NCBI GenBank assembly: GCA_015689735.1
Contig: WVSP01000002.1
Coordinates: forward strand, 718,013-782,012
Length of the DNA: 64,000 nucleotides
Source: Rhodobacterales bacterium LSUCC0031
GTDB taxonomy: Bacteria > Pseudomonadota > Alphaproteobacteria > Rhodobacterales > Rhodobacteraceae
Direction: 5' to 3'
A program made the position numbers and the translations under genes. Positions 53,680-63,206 of this stretch are shown piece by piece; position 1 is the stretch's first letter; each line of letters starts with the position of its first letter. The notes below the pieces were generated by a model that made no database searches, was not told the origin of the DNA, and was given only the letters and a program-made list of their open reading frames with translations.

Positions 53680-56484
53680 TCAATGCGCCACCGCCCAATT
53701 CGCCCCCTGCCCGGCATCCACGACGATCGGCACATCGAGATGCACGGCAGGCAGCGCTGCGCCCTCCATCACCGCGCGCGCCGCCGCGATGAGCGGATCG
53801 ACGGCATCGGCATCGACCTCGAACAAAAGCTCGTCATGCACCTGCAAAAGCATCTTCGCGGGGAGATCGGCAATCGCATCCTCCATCCGGATCATCGCGC
53901 GGCGGATGATATCGGCGGCGGTCCCTTGGATCGGGGCGTTGATCGCGGCGCGCTGGGCAAAGCCCGCGCCGGGGCCGCGCGCGTTGATCTCCGGCGTGTG
54001 GATCTTGCGGCCAAAGAGCGTCTGCACGTAGCCATTGGCCTTGGCGAAGGCTTTCGTCGCCTCCATGTAATCCTTGATGCCGGGGAAGCGTTCGAAATAG
54101 CGGTCGATAAAGCCCTGCGCCTCGGCGCGGGGGATGCGCAGATTGCGCGCAAGGCCAAAGCCCGAGATGCCGTAGATCACGCCGAAATTGATCGCCTTGG
54201 CCTGACGGCGCACATCCTGTGTCATTTGGTCCAAGGGCACGCCGAACATCTCGGAGGCGGTGGCGGCGTGAATATCCTGCCCTTCGCGGAAGGCCTGTTT
54301 CAGCGCGTCGATCCCCGCGATATGGGCCAAGATGCGCAATTCGATCTGGGAGTAGTCGAGCGATACCAGCACGCGGCCCTCGGGCGCGACGAAAGCCTCG
54401 CGGATGCGACGCCCCTCTTCGCTGCGGACGGGAATGTTTTGCAGGTTCGGATCGGTCGAGGCCAAGCGCCCGGTATTGGCACCCGCGATGACATAGCTTG
54501 TATGCACCCGCCCCGTGTCACGGTTGATGTGGTCCTGCAACGCGTCGGTATAGGTTGATTTGAGCTTTTGCAGCTGGCGGTAATCCAGCACGCGGGCCGC
54601 GAAATCATGGGTGGCAGCAAGGTCTTCGAGCACCTCGGCAGGCGTGGACCATTGCCCGGTCTTGGTCTTTTCGCCACCTTCAAGGCCCATCTCCTCGAAC
54701 AGGATCTGGCCCACCTGCGCGGGGGATTGCACGTTGAAGGGGTGACCCGCGAGGTCAAACAATTCCGCCTCAAGCCCCGCCATTTTCTGGGCAAAGGCGT
54801 TCGACATGCGGCTGAGCACATCGCGGTCGACCTTGATGCCCGCCATCTCCATCCGTGCCAGCACCGGCACCAGAGGCCGCTCCATAGTCTCATAGACAGT
54901 CGTCACCTGCGCGCGGTGAAGCTGTGGCTTGAATATCTGCCAGAGCCGCCATGTCACATCGGCATCTTCAGCGGCATAGGGGGCGGCCTGATCGATCGGC
55001 ACGCGGTCGAAAGTGATCTGGGATTTGCCCGAACCGATCAACTCCTTGATCGGGATGGGCGTGTGGCCAAGGTAGCGCTCGGAGAGCGCATCCATCCCAT
55101 GCCCATGCAGCCCCGCATTCAGCGCGTAAGACATCAGCATCGTGTCGTCGATGGGGGCCACAGCGATGCCGTAGCGGGCAAGGATCTTCACATCATACTT
55201 GGCGTTTTGCAGGATTTTCAGGACCGATGCATCCTCGAGCATCGGCTTGAGCAGGGCCAGCGCCGCATCAAGGCCCATCTGCCCCTCGGCCAAGGCGGTC
55301 GAGCCGAAAAGCCCCTCTCCCCCCTCGGCGCGATGGGCAAGCGGGATATAGCAGGCCTCATTCGGGCCGGTGGCGAGCGAAATGCCGACCAGATCGGCGG
55401 TCATCTCGTCGAGGCCGGTCGTCTCGGTGTCGATGGCGACAAACCCTGTGGCGCTGGCCCGCGCGATCCATGCGGAAAGCGCCTCGGCATCGCAGACGAC
55501 CGTATAGGCTGCGCGGTCGATGGGCGGCATGGCGGGCGTATCCTCGGCCACGGGATCGGCGCCGCGCGGATCGGTGTCGACGATCGCGGGGGCGGCCACC
55601 CCGAACCCGTCGGCGATCCGCTTGGTCAGCGTGCGGAACTCCATCTTGGCGAGGAAATCGAGCAGCACCGCCGCCTCGGGTTCGCGCACTTCCAGCGTGT
55701 CGAGGGTGACATCGATGGGTGTTTGATCATCGAGAGTCACGAGACGCTTGGACAGGCGGATTTGATCCGCGAAATTGATCAGGGTCTCGCGGCGCTTGGG
55801 TTGCGGCACTTCATCCGCCCTCTCAAGAAGCGCCTCTAAGCTACCAAATTCATTAATCAAAATAGCCGCAGTCTTGATCCCGATCCCTGGTGCGCCGGGG
55901 ATGTTGTCAACACTGTCGCCGGCCAATGCCTGCACATCCACCACCTTGTCGGGGGTGACACCGAATTTAGCCTCGACCCCCTCGCTGTCGATACGCAGGT
56001 TCTTCATCGCGTCGAACATCTCGACGCCGCCACCAACCAGCTGCATCAGATCCTTGTCGGAGGAAATGATCGTGCAACGCCCCCCCGCCTCGCGGGCTTG
56101 GCGGGCGAGCGTTGCGATGATGTCGTCAGCCTCGTAATTCTCAAGCTCCAGACAGGCGATGTTGAAGGCGCGTGTCGCCTCGCGCGTCAGCGGGATCTGC
56201 GGGCGCAGATCCTCGGGCATGGCCTCGCGGTTGGCCTTGTAGAGGTCGTACAGATCGTTGCGAAACGTGTGGCTGCCCTTGTCGAAGACGACGGCGGCAT
56301 GGGTCGGCGCATCCGGGCCGGTATTGGCCTCGATCATGCGGTGGATCATGTTGCAAAAACCCGAGACCGCCCCGATGGGAAGACCGTCGGATTTGCGCGT
56401 CAAAGGCGGCAGCGCATGATAGGCGCGGAAGATAAAGGCCGAGCCATCGACGAGATGCAGGTGATGTCCCTTGCCGAATGCCAT
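53680..56484 (-). CDS. polA: DNA polymerase I
   Basis: Repair and Okazaki-fragment polymerase of 934 residues with three domains. The 5'-3' exonuclease (about 1-290) begins [20 protein letters not shown]. The 3'-5' proofreading domain has [20 protein letters not shown] (DxE present) and [18 protein letters not shown]. The polymerase domain has [20 protein letters not shown] (motif A) and [12 protein letters not shown] (motif C). Proofreading residues look intact, as in E. coli Pol I. polA sits within a leftward group; rluE follows at its end and the zinc-ribbon gene precedes it by 75 bases. Full length. Confidence 0.97.
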   Translation of the reverse strand: MAFGKGHHLHLVDGSAFIFRAYHALPPLTRKSDGLPIGAVSGFCNMIHRMIEANTGPDAPTHAAVVFDKGSHTFRNDLYDLYKANREAMPEDLRPQIPLTREATRAFNIACLELENYEADDIIATLARQAREAGGRCTIISSDKDLMQLVGGGVEMFDAMKNLRIDSEGVEAKFGVTPDKVVDVQALAGDSVDNIPGAPGIGIKTAAILINEFGSLEALLERADEVPQPKRRETLINFADQIRLSKRLVTLDDQTPIDVTLDTLEVREPEAAVLLDFLAKMEFRTLTKRIADGFGVAAPAIVDTDPRGADPVAEDTPAMPPIDRAAYTVVCDAEALSAWIARASATGFVAIDTETTGLDEMTADLVGISLATGPNEACYIPLAHRAEGGEGLFGSTALAEGQMGLDAALALLKPMLEDASVLKILQNAKYDVKILARYGIAVAPIDDTMLMSYALNAGLHGHGMDALSERYLGHTPIPIKELIGSGKSQITFDRVPIDQAAPYAAEDADVTWRLWQIFKPQLHRAQVTTVYETMERPLVPVLARMEMAGIKVDRDVLSRMSNAFAQKMAGLEAELFDLAGHPFNVQSPAQVGQILFEEMGLEGGEKTKTGQWSTPAEVLEDLAATHDFAARVLDYRQLQKLKSTYTDALQDHINRDTGRVHTSYVIAGANTGRLASTDPNLQNIPVRSEEGRRIREAFVAPEGRVLVSLDYSQIELRILAHIAGIDALKQAFREGQDIHAATASEMFGVPLDQMTQDVRRQAKAINFGVIYGISGFGLARNLRIPRAEAQGFIDRYFERFPGIKDYMEATKAFAKANGYVQTLFGRKIHTPEINARGPGAGFAQRAAINAPIQGTAADIIRRAMIRMEDAIADLPAKMLLQVHDELLFEVDADAVDPLIAAARAVMEGAALPAVHLDVPIVVDAGQGANWAVAH

Positions 56485-56559
56485 ATGCGCGCTTCCCCTT
56501 CGCTGATCTTGGGGTGTTCTAGCGCGCGACCGCGCAGGGCGCGACCCCGGTTTTCGGCC

Positions 56560-56751
56560 TCAGCTCTCGGATTTCAGCTTTTCCGCGACATCGGCATGGA
56601 TAAATTTCTTGTCGCAATAGCCACATTCGACCCAGCCACGCTCGGGCGGGATCGACAGCCAGACGCGCGGATGGCCCAAGGCCCCCTCGCCGCCGTCACA
56701 GGCGACACGGGTGGCGGTCACGATCTCGGTCTCGGGCGGGGCGATGGGCAT
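56560..56751 (-). CDS. Zinc-finger domain protein (zf-CHCC type)
   Basis: A 63-residue protein with the zf-CHCC signature: [18 protein letters not shown] (Cys and His), then [14 protein letters not shown] (C-x-x-C), fitting the C-H-C-C zinc site of the mitochondrial complex I NDUFS6-like family. In alphaproteobacteria this small protein is thought to be a complex I accessory subunit. It lies between HIT and polA. Start ATG ([14 protein letters not shown]) is not strongly supported by a Shine-Dalgarno sequence, but the domain fills the whole ORF. Confidence 0.88.
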   Translation of the reverse strand: MPIAPPETEIVTATRVACDGGEGALGHPRVWLSIPPERGWVECGYCDKKFIHADVAEKLKSES

Positions 56752-56844
56752 GGTCGGTGTCCTCGGCTGCGGTCTGACGTTGCGGATATGGCAGGTCGGG
56801 GTTTGGCAAGCAAGACCAGGCCCCTACAGAACAGTCCCGAAAGC

Positions 56845-57225
56845 CTAGCCCTGCTGCAACATCCGGCCCAAGGGGCGGCCTGACAGGATATGAACATGGT
56901 AATGCGGCACCTCTTGGGCGGCGACGTCACCGGCATTGGAAATGGTGCGATAGCCCTGCCCGCCCTCGCCCGGGCGAAGCCCAAGCTGGGCGCAGATCTT
57001 GGCAATGGTGCGGTTGAAATCGACGATCTCGGCATCGCTGGCGTCCAGACCGAAATGATCGGCGCAAACATATGGCCCCTTGGGGATCACCAGCACATGG
57101 GTAGGTGCTTGCGGGTAGATATCAGCGAAAGCCAGTGTATGGGCGGTTTCCATCACCGTCTTGTTGGGGATCTCACCGCGCAAGATGCGTGCGAAAATGT
57201 TCTGCGGGTCGTAGGAATAGGCCAT
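56845..57225 (-). CDS. HIT-family nucleotide hydrolase
   Basis: A 126-residue histidine-triad protein of the HinT branch. The triad HYHVHIL is at about 107-113, and the N-terminal IFARILRGEIPNKTVMET with HVLVIPKG fits the family. It hydrolyses purine phosphoramidates such as AMP-lysine in relatives. It lies 12 bases downstream of the GT14 gene and is probably transcribed with it. Length is normal; the catalytic histidine is intact. Confidence 0.93.
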   Translation of the reverse strand: MAYSYDPQNIFARILRGEIPNKTVMETAHTLAFADIYPQAPTHVLVIPKGPYVCADHFGLDASDAEIVDFNRTIAKICAQLGLRPGEGGQGYRTISNAGDVAAQEVPHYHVHILSGRPLGRMLQQG

Positions 57226-57237
57226 CTTGGTCCCCTG

Positions 57238-58815
57238 TCAGTCTGCGAACAGATACGGGGTTTCGGCCAGCTGATGCGCCGTGTCCAGATCAATATCGAA
57301 GAATGCGGCCAAAACATTGGCATTTTCGGCGGTGCTGCGGTCTTGGCGGATGCGCCAATGGCGGGGGAACTCCGCGTCGCGGATGCGGATCGACTCATCC
57401 TCGAACTCATGGCGCAAGGTTGGCAATATCCGCGTGATCACCTCGTCGGGCGTCTCTTGGGTTGCAAGGCCCACGCGCATGGCATGACCAACAAGATATT
57501 GATCGTCAAAGGTGCATTGCAGTTCCAGAATACGGGCATTGGCGCGATCCGACATGAAATCGCGCATCAAACCGACATTGGCCGGGTCAAGGCAGATCAT
57601 CAGCCGATCGGTGCGGTGATAATCGAACAGCATCCGCATCAACGCCCGTCTGTGGCGATTGCGCTTCTCCAAGGTCCGCTCGATCCCACCCAAATGCGGC
57701 ACCGCGCAGCCTGCCTCGTCAAAGAGGTACTCAAGCCCCCGGATATCAAGCAGATTGACACTCGCCGCCAGCAAGCGCTTGGCGACATGCCATTTCTTGC
57801 ACACAAGCATGTAAAGGTCGCGGTCGGCGCCAAGGCTGCTTTCACGCTCCCAAAACCGCGGCGCATACCGCTTGCCGATCCGCCCACGGCCCGTGAGAAA
57901 GCCATAAAGCTTTTCGCCCTCGCCGCTTGTGGCAAAGTCAAGCTGGTCAGATTGCCACAACGCCCCCAAACGCGCCTTGAGCAAGCCGGCCTCGGGGCTG
58001 ATCTTGCGGGCAAATAGGTAATCTTGGCTGATCAAGAGGTTATACTGATCATTATAAAAGGTGACGGGCATTCCGTAATCGCTGAACAGCTTGAAGGTCA
58101 GCGTCCGGCTTTCGATCTCGCGCTCAGGCACAAGATGGCGGGCCAGCGTTTGAAAGAATGTCTCGTCCGGGATCCATGTCGTGGAAAAGAAGCGCACGAC
58201 ATCGGGGCGCTTGCGACAAAAATCGAGCATGGCTTCGATGGTGCGCCGCCGCAAGCACCACCATTGGCTACCGATCTGCACCTCGATATCGGCTGGGATA
58301 CGCCGGGTAAGCTTGAGCTTTTTCTGGATATTGTAGCTGCGATAAAACAGGGCTTTCTGTGTGCGTTCGTTGAACCAATGGCGATAGATCAGGCGCTCTT
58401 CCTTGAGGCCGGTCTTGATCCAGTCCGAAGTGAAGAAATCGAAGGCCTCGATATAGTCGCAATCGGCGGCCTCGAGAAAGCGGTGGGCATAGGCCGCCGA
58501 TTTCACCGGCAGGCAATCGCCCGAGAGCATGTAGAAATGCGTGGCGTCCGGAAAGCTTTCCTCGGCCGCCTCGACCGCGTTGAGCGTGGCGCGCACAAGG
58601 CTCCAGCCGCCCCAGCCACATTTGATGCGCTTCTTGACAAACACCACCCCGGGATTGTCGGCAAGCGCCGTTGTGATCGTCGCATAATCGGCAGGTTTTG
58701 CGCGAGCGTCGAAATGGATGGCGACATAATCCCCGGTCGCTGTCAACCGCTCGGCCAAACCGATGATCGCCGGCGCATCCTTGTGACAGAGCAAAATGAA
58801 CGCAATCTTTGCCAT
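57238..58815 (-). CDS. GT14 (core-2/I-branching) glycosyltransferase with long C-terminal region
   Basis: A 525-residue protein. Residues about 1-260 match the Branch (beta-1,6-N-acetylglucosaminyltransferase / xylosyltransferase) family: KIAFILLCHKDAPAIIGLAE, then WGGWSLVRATLNAVEAAEES with FYMLSGDCLPVK, and IPDETFFQTL. The remaining 265 residues resemble the DUF5928-type C-terminal region found in Rhodobacteraceae. No membrane helix is seen. It is divergent from a sulfotransferase gene across an AT-rich 143-base region, so the two may build or modify a sulfated glycan. Acceptor and donor cannot be deduced. The HIT gene follows downstream. Confidence 0.82.
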   Translation of the reverse strand: MAKIAFILLCHKDAPAIIGLAERLTATGDYVAIHFDARAKPADYATITTALADNPGVVFVKKRIKCGWGGWSLVRATLNAVEAAEESFPDATHFYMLSGDCLPVKSAAYAHRFLEAADCDYIEAFDFFTSDWIKTGLKEERLIYRHWFNERTQKALFYRSYNIQKKLKLTRRIPADIEVQIGSQWWCLRRRTIEAMLDFCRKRPDVVRFFSTTWIPDETFFQTLARHLVPEREIESRTLTFKLFSDYGMPVTFYNDQYNLLISQDYLFARKISPEAGLLKARLGALWQSDQLDFATSGEGEKLYGFLTGRGRIGKRYAPRFWERESSLGADRDLYMLVCKKWHVAKRLLAASVNLLDIRGLEYLFDEAGCAVPHLGGIERTLEKRNRHRRALMRMLFDYHRTDRLMICLDPANVGLMRDFMSDRANARILELQCTFDDQYLVGHAMRVGLATQETPDEVITRILPTLRHEFEDESIRIRDAEFPRHWRIRQDRSTAENANVLAAFFDIDLDTAHQLAETPYLFAD

Positions 58816-58958
58816 TTAAGAAACAAACACCTTTGGAAGCTATTCTTTGTCACATCGCAGCAACGAACGGAAGTTGAAGCATGTGATCTTTTTACGCATT
58901 ATGCACCAAAGCGCCACCATGCGGCGGCGCAACAGACAAGAATCGAGAGGCGCGAGAG

Positions 58959-59777
58959 ATGGGTTTCCCCGGCACCTGGATGACCGAAAGCGAAAGCGTG
59001 ATTTACCGGGTGGTGCCAAAATGCGCCTGTTCGACCATCGGCCAGATCATGTTTTATTCAGATCACGCCACCTATTTTGACGGGGATATCCATGATGCAA
59101 CCCATGGGCTGCACAAATGGTCGCTCGAGGCCAGCCAACCCCTGATCGAGGTGAATGTGAAGGGCCAGAACGCCTACACCTTCACCTGTGTGCGCAACCC
59201 CTATACCCGCGTTCTGTCGAGCTTTTTCGACAAGATCTGCGGCATCCAGCGCAATGGGCGGCGCTATCGCGGCAACATGGTGCCGCTCTTGATCCAGAAA
59301 TATGGGATCGAGGTGGGCGGCGATGACGGCAAAGGCGAATTTGACCAGATCGCCAGCTTCCGGCGCTTCTTGCTGTTCGTGCGCGATACCATCCGCTGGC
59401 GCCGTCCGATGGAGCCCGACATCCATTGGTCGGCCATGTCGGGCCATATCGCGACGCTGATCGTCAATGGCGGTCGCTATAACCAGATTTTCTGGACCGA
59501 GAAATTCAACGAGGGCATGCAAGGCGTGCTTGACGGGATCACGACACGCCATCCTGTCGTGCTGTCAGATGTGCCGCGCTTCAACGAGAGCGAAGGCCAT
59601 GGACCTAAGCGATTGCATCCGGTCGAGGATTATTTCGACGATCTCTCCATGCATCTGATGCACGAGATTTATCACCGCGATTTCCAACTGTTCCGCTACG
59701 ATTTCGACAACCCCGCCAACAAGATGCCCATCGGCGAAATCGACCTTGATGAGGTGCATGCAAAGCTGGGCGATTGA
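58959..59777 (+). CDS. Sulfotransferase family 2 protein
   Basis: A 272-residue sulfotransferase-like protein using PAPS. The 5'-phosphosulfate-binding loop is VIYRVVPKCACSTIGQIMF, and the 3'-phosphate site is FTCVRNPYTRVLSSFFD. The Sulfotransfer_2 family acts on carbohydrates in animals and on polysaccharides in bacteria. There is no signal peptide, so modification would be cytoplasmic. It is divergent from the GT14 gene; the intergenic region contains a possible shared promoter. It is convergent with the PfkB kinase gene, 12 bases away, with a CGGTCT/AGACCG hairpin covering the two stops. Confidence 0.88.
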   Translation: MGFPGTWMTESESVIYRVVPKCACSTIGQIMFYSDHATYFDGDIHDATHGLHKWSLEASQPLIEVNVKGQNAYTFTCVRNPYTRVLSSFFDKICGIQRNGRRYRGNMVPLLIQKYGIEVGGDDGKGEFDQIASFRRFLLFVRDTIRWRRPMEPDIHWSAMSGHIATLIVNGGRYNQIFWTEKFNEGMQGVLDGITTRHPVVLSDVPRFNESEGHGPKRLHPVEDYFDDLSMHLMHEIYHRDFQLFRYDFDNPANKMPIGEIDLDEVHAKLGD

Positions 59778-59789
59778 CCCAAGGTCGGT

Positions 59790-60782
59790 CTAGGACAGAC
59801 CGGCCTCGGCAAACACTTCGGTCAAGGGGCGCTTTGGGCGCGGGCCGACATGGCGGATCACCTCGGCGGCGGCGGCCACACCCATGCGTCCTGCTGTCGC
59901 CAGATCACGCCCCATCGCCATACCTGCAAGGAAACCGGCGGCGAACTGGTCGCCCGCTCCTGTTGCATCGACAGGCGTGATGCGTGTCACCGGCACTGCG
60001 ACCCGCGTCTGCCCGCGCAAGATCTTCACCGGCTCGCCTGAATGGGTGCAAACGACCAGATCACACATAGACGCGGCCCGACCGAGCGCTGCCTCCAGAT
60101 CGTCGGTCTGAAAGAGCGCTAACCATTCTTCGTGATTGCCGATGACATAATCCATCTGGCTTTCAATGAGAGAGAGGAAATCGCCACGGTGGCGATCGAC
60201 GCAGAAGGGATCGGACAGCGTGATACCGACCTTGCCGCCACCCTTGCGGCAATGATCGGCGGCGGCGGTAAAGGCTGATTTTCCCTCGGGCTTGTCATAA
60301 AGATAGCCCTCGAGAAACAGCCAGCGCGCATTGCCCGCAACAGCCGCGTCCACATCGCCAGCATCGAAATCGGCACCCGCGCCCAGATAGGTGTTCATCG
60401 AACGCTCGCCATCGGGCGAAACGAAGATCATCGAGCGCGAGGTCGGCGCCGTTGCCGTGGGCGTGGGTGGGTTCGGAAAATCGGTGCCTTGATCAGCCAT
60501 GCCTTGAGCATAGAAGCGGCCCAGCGCATCATCCTTGACTTTGCCCAGAAAGGCAGTCGCAAGGCCAAGGGTACCAGCACCCGCAATGGTATTGGCAACC
60601 GATCCGCCCGGTGTCTGCACCCGATCGGACATGGCGGCATAAAGCAGTTCCGCCCGCTCGCGGTCGATGAGCTGCATGATCCCCTTCTCGATCCCCATAT
60701 TGTCGAGGAAGCTGTCATCGCCGTGGCTGATGACATCGACGATGGCATTGCCGATGCCGACAAGATCATAGGGTTTTGTCAT
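59790..60782 (-). CDS. PfkB-family carbohydrate/adenosine kinase
   Basis: A 330-residue ribokinase-family kinase with the second PfkB signature DATGAGDQFAAGFLAGMA (catalytic Asp and anion hole) and the N-terminal glycine pair TPGGSVANTIAGAGTLG. The pattern NAIVDVISHGDDSFLDNMGI with QLID resembles alphaproteobacterial adenosine-kinase-like proteins. Substrate not proven; adenosine or ribose-like sugar possible. The start ATG overlaps the nth stop by four bases, so it is translated together with nth. Confidence 0.9.
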   Translation of the reverse strand: MTKPYDLVGIGNAIVDVISHGDDSFLDNMGIEKGIMQLIDRERAELLYAAMSDRVQTPGGSVANTIAGAGTLGLATAFLGKVKDDALGRFYAQGMADQGTDFPNPPTPTATAPTSRSMIFVSPDGERSMNTYLGAGADFDAGDVDAAVAGNARWLFLEGYLYDKPEGKSAFTAAADHCRKGGGKVGITLSDPFCVDRHRGDFLSLIESQMDYVIGNHEEWLALFQTDDLEAALGRAASMCDLVVCTHSGEPVKILRGQTRVAVPVTRITPVDATGAGDQFAAGFLAGMAMGRDLATAGRMGVAAAAEVIRHVGPRPKRPLTEVFAEAGLS

Positions 60783-61423
60783 GGGGCTTTATCCTCGTAT
60801 TGGCACAGGTCGCGGATGATGCAATCGCCGCATCGGGGTTTGCGTGCGAGGCAGATATATCGGCCATGCAAGATCATCCAGTGATGGGCATGGAGCTGGT
60901 ATTCGGCAGGCACATGATCTTCGATCGCGCGCTCGACCAAATCGACATCGCGGCCCGGCGCGATACCAGACCGATTGCCGAGGCGAAAGATGTGGGTATC
61001 GACGGCTTGGGCGGGGAAATGCCACCACATGTTCAAGACAACATTGGCTGTTTTGCGCCCCACACCTGGAAGCGATTGCAACGCCGCGCGGCTCGACGGC
61101 ACCTGACCGCCATACTCCTCGACCAAGATACGGCTCATCTTGATGACGTTCTTGGCCTTGTTGCGAAACAGCCCGATGGTCTTGATGTGTTGGATCAGCC
61201 CCTCTTCGCCCAAGGCGAGCATCTTTTCGGGGGTATCGGCGATCTGGAACAGATCCTTGGTCGCGCGGTTGACGCCAACATCGGTGGCCTGCGCGCTCAG
61301 CGCCACGGCGACGACCAAGGTATAGGCATTGGTATGATGCAATTCGCCCTTCGGTTCCGGCTGGGCGGCGTGGAACCGCGCGAAAATCTCGCGCATAGCG
61401 GCATAGGGAAGCTGTTTGGCCAT
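60779..61423 (-). CDS. nth: Endonuclease III
   Basis: DNA glycosylase/AP lyase for oxidised pyrimidines. The 214-residue product has the helix-hairpin-helix SLPGVGRKTANVVLNM with catalytic K124, D142 in AVDTHIFR, and the [4Fe-4S] cluster cysteines C191, C198, C201 and C207. The start is ATG at 61423 (MAKQLPYAAMREIF); the longer frame has no family match. It overlaps the PfkB gene by four bases, and is divergent from the Ada-like gene. The Fe-S ligand spacing C-x6-C-x2-C-x5-C is canonical. Confidence 0.96.
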   Translation of the reverse strand: MAKQLPYAAMREIFARFHAAQPEPKGELHHTNAYTLVVAVALSAQATDVGVNRATKDLFQIADTPEKMLALGEEGLIQHIKTIGLFRNKAKNVIKMSRILVEEYGGQVPSSRAALQSLPGVGRKTANVVLNMWWHFPAQAVDTHIFRLGNRSGIAPGRDVDLVERAIEDHVPAEYQLHAHHWMILHGRYICLARKPRCGDCIIRDLCQYEDKAP

Positions 61424-61518
61424 AGCGCTCTTTTGACGGCTGGACCTTGTCGCGGCAAGCCTGTTTTCGCGCAAGTTTCGGGTCGCGCGCGCCAGGGCTG
61501 GCGCGCTATTGTCGCGAC

Positions 61519-62364
61519 ATGGAACAAGATCACAGCTATCACTACAACGTCATCCGCCGGGCCATCGATGTGATCGATGCGGCCCCCGCCCCCCTCAGCC
61601 TTGCGGCACTCGCCGATGCCATGCAGATGAGCCCGGCACATTTCCAGCGCCTCTTTTCGGCATGGGTGGGTGTCAGCCCCAAGCGCTACCAGCAATATCT
61701 GGCACTCGGCATGGCCAAACAGCTCTTGCAAGACCGCTGTAGCACGCTGGAAACCGCGCAGGCGGTGGGGCTGACCGGCACGGGGCGGCTGCATGATCTT
61801 TTCGTGACATGGGAGGCAATGGCACCCGGCGAATATGCAAAGGGTGGGGCTGGGCTGGTGATCCGGCATGGGTGGGCCGATAGCCCCTTTGGACCGATGC
61901 TGGTCATGGCCACCGACCGCGGGATGTGCGGCTTGGGTTTTGCCGGCGAAACCGGGCGCGATGCGACCTTCGCCGACCTGACAGCCCGTTGGCCTTTGGC
62001 GACACATATCGCGGACAACGCCACGATCGCGCCACTTGCATCGGCGATTTTCGATCGCACGGCCGGGGCGCGGCTGCACCTGATCGGCGCCCCCTTCCAG
62101 ATCAAGGTCTGGGAGGCTCTGTTGCGGATCCCAACCGGCCATGTGACCAGCTACAGCATGATCGCAGATGCGATCGGCAGCCCCCGTGCCGTGCGGGCGG
62201 TCGGCACAGCCGTGGGGCGCAATCCGATCAGCTGGCTTATTCCCTGCCATCGCGCGCTCAGGAAATCCGGCGAATTGGGCGGCTATCACTGGGGCCTTCC
62301 GGTCAAGCGGGCCATGCTCGCATGGGAGGCCGCGCGCAGCGACGGCCCCGGCACAGCGGCCTGA
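61519..62364 (+). CDS. Ada-like methylated-DNA--protein-cysteine methyltransferase with AraC HTH
   Basis: A 281-residue protein combining an AraC-type HTH region (about 1-105, YHYNVIRRAIDVIDAAPAPL, then RFLASAMQM-like helices with QRLFSAWVGVSPKRYQQYL) and an O6-alkylguanine transferase domain (about 120-281) with C243 in IPCHRALRKSG and the DNA-reading QIKVWEALLRIPTGHVTSYS. The N-terminal zinc domain of full Ada, which takes methyl from phosphotriesters and triggers induction, is absent, so it is not the classical inducible Ada. A regulatory role alongside repair is possible. It starts at ATG 61519 and is divergent from nth. Confidence 0.9.
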   Translation: MEQDHSYHYNVIRRAIDVIDAAPAPLSLAALADAMQMSPAHFQRLFSAWVGVSPKRYQQYLALGMAKQLLQDRCSTLETAQAVGLTGTGRLHDLFVTWEAMAPGEYAKGGAGLVIRHGWADSPFGPMLVMATDRGMCGLGFAGETGRDATFADLTARWPLATHIADNATIAPLASAIFDRTAGARLHLIGAPFQIKVWEALLRIPTGHVTSYSMIADAIGSPRAVRAVGTAVGRNPISWLIPCHRALRKSGELGGYHWGLPVKRAMLAWEAARSDGPGTAA

Positions 62365-62485
62365 CTTTTCGGCGCGCGGCGCATCTCACAATTTCGTGCT
62401 TCTGGTTGCGGCTTGGGCTGGTATAATCTGGGCAGCGACAAAGGTCGGGACCACCCGACCACGGGCAGTATGGAAAGGTAATGTC

Positions 62486-63139
62486 ATGAAATTCAACGCA
62501 AAGCTTGCAATCTTGACGTCAGCATCCGCACTTGTGCTGGTAGGCTGCGTTGGCAACACACCCCAACCCATGGGCGAACGCACACAAGCCGGCGCCATCA
62601 TCGGAGGCATGGTCGGCGGTTTCCTTGGTGGGACGACCAATGACAGCAACCCCGGCCTTGGCGCAGTTGTGGGGGCCGCGGCGGGCGCGGTCGCAGGTGG
62701 GGCAATCGGCGCAGCACTTGACCGTCAGGCCCAAGATCTGCGCAGCACGCTCGCCAATGACGAGATCATGATCCAAAATACCGGGCAGGAATTGATCGTT
62801 ACCATGCCCGACGGCATCTTGTTCGATGTCGATAGCGCGGCCATTCGCGCCAGCTTGCAAAACGATATCCGTGCGCTTGCCCGCAACTTGCAGGCATATC
62901 CCAACACCACGGTCGATGTGATCGGTCATACCGACAACACGGGCTCGGCGGGTTATAATCAGGATTTGTCGGCCCGCCGTGCGCAGGCGGTGGCCGGAGT
63001 GCTGCTGGAACAAGGCGTTGCCCCCGGCCGCGTGCGTGCCTATGGCCGCGGCGAGGATGCGCCGGTTGCCAGCAACCTGACCCCCGAGGGGCGACAACTG
63101 AACCGCCGGGTCGAGGTGGTCATTCGCCCAATCAGCTAA
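62486..63139 (+). CDS. OmpA-family lipoprotein with glycine zipper
   Basis: A 217-residue outer-membrane lipoprotein. The signal ends in SALVLVGC (lipobox LVGC), followed by a glycine-zipper region (GAIIGGMVGGFLGGTTNDSN, then GAVVGAAAGAVAGGAIGAAL), and an OmpA-type peptidoglycan-binding domain (about 100-217) with VDVIGHTDNTGSAGYNQDLS and RRAQAVAGVLLEQGVAPGRV. The architecture matches YiaD-like proteins that anchor the outer membrane to the wall. AAAGGT precedes the ATG. It is followed by the GntR gene after 67 bases. Confidence 0.92.
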   Translation: MKFNAKLAILTSASALVLVGCVGNTPQPMGERTQAGAIIGGMVGGFLGGTTNDSNPGLGAVVGAAAGAVAGGAIGAALDRQAQDLRSTLANDEIMIQNTGQELIVTMPDGILFDVDSAAIRASLQNDIRALARNLQAYPNTTVDVIGHTDNTGSAGYNQDLSARRAQAVAGVLLEQGVAPGRVRAYGRGEDAPVASNLTPEGRQLNRRVEVVIRPIS

Positions 63140-63173
63140 GCAGGCGCGAAGTTCTGGACACCCCCCTTCCCGC

Positions 63174-63190
63174 GGTCATATCATTTGACC
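63174..63190. promoter_or_regulatory. Inverted repeat before the FadR-type regulator gene
   Basis: GGTCA (63174-63178) and TGACC (63186-63190) are separated by seven bases, followed by AATCGGGAGG. On the opposite strand the sequence TTGGTCAAATGATATGACC has the TGGT...ACC character of FadR-family sites. It lies 16 bases before the start codon, so autoregulation is plausible. Confidence 0.45.
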
Positions 63191-63206
63191 AATCGGGAGG
63201 GGGCGC

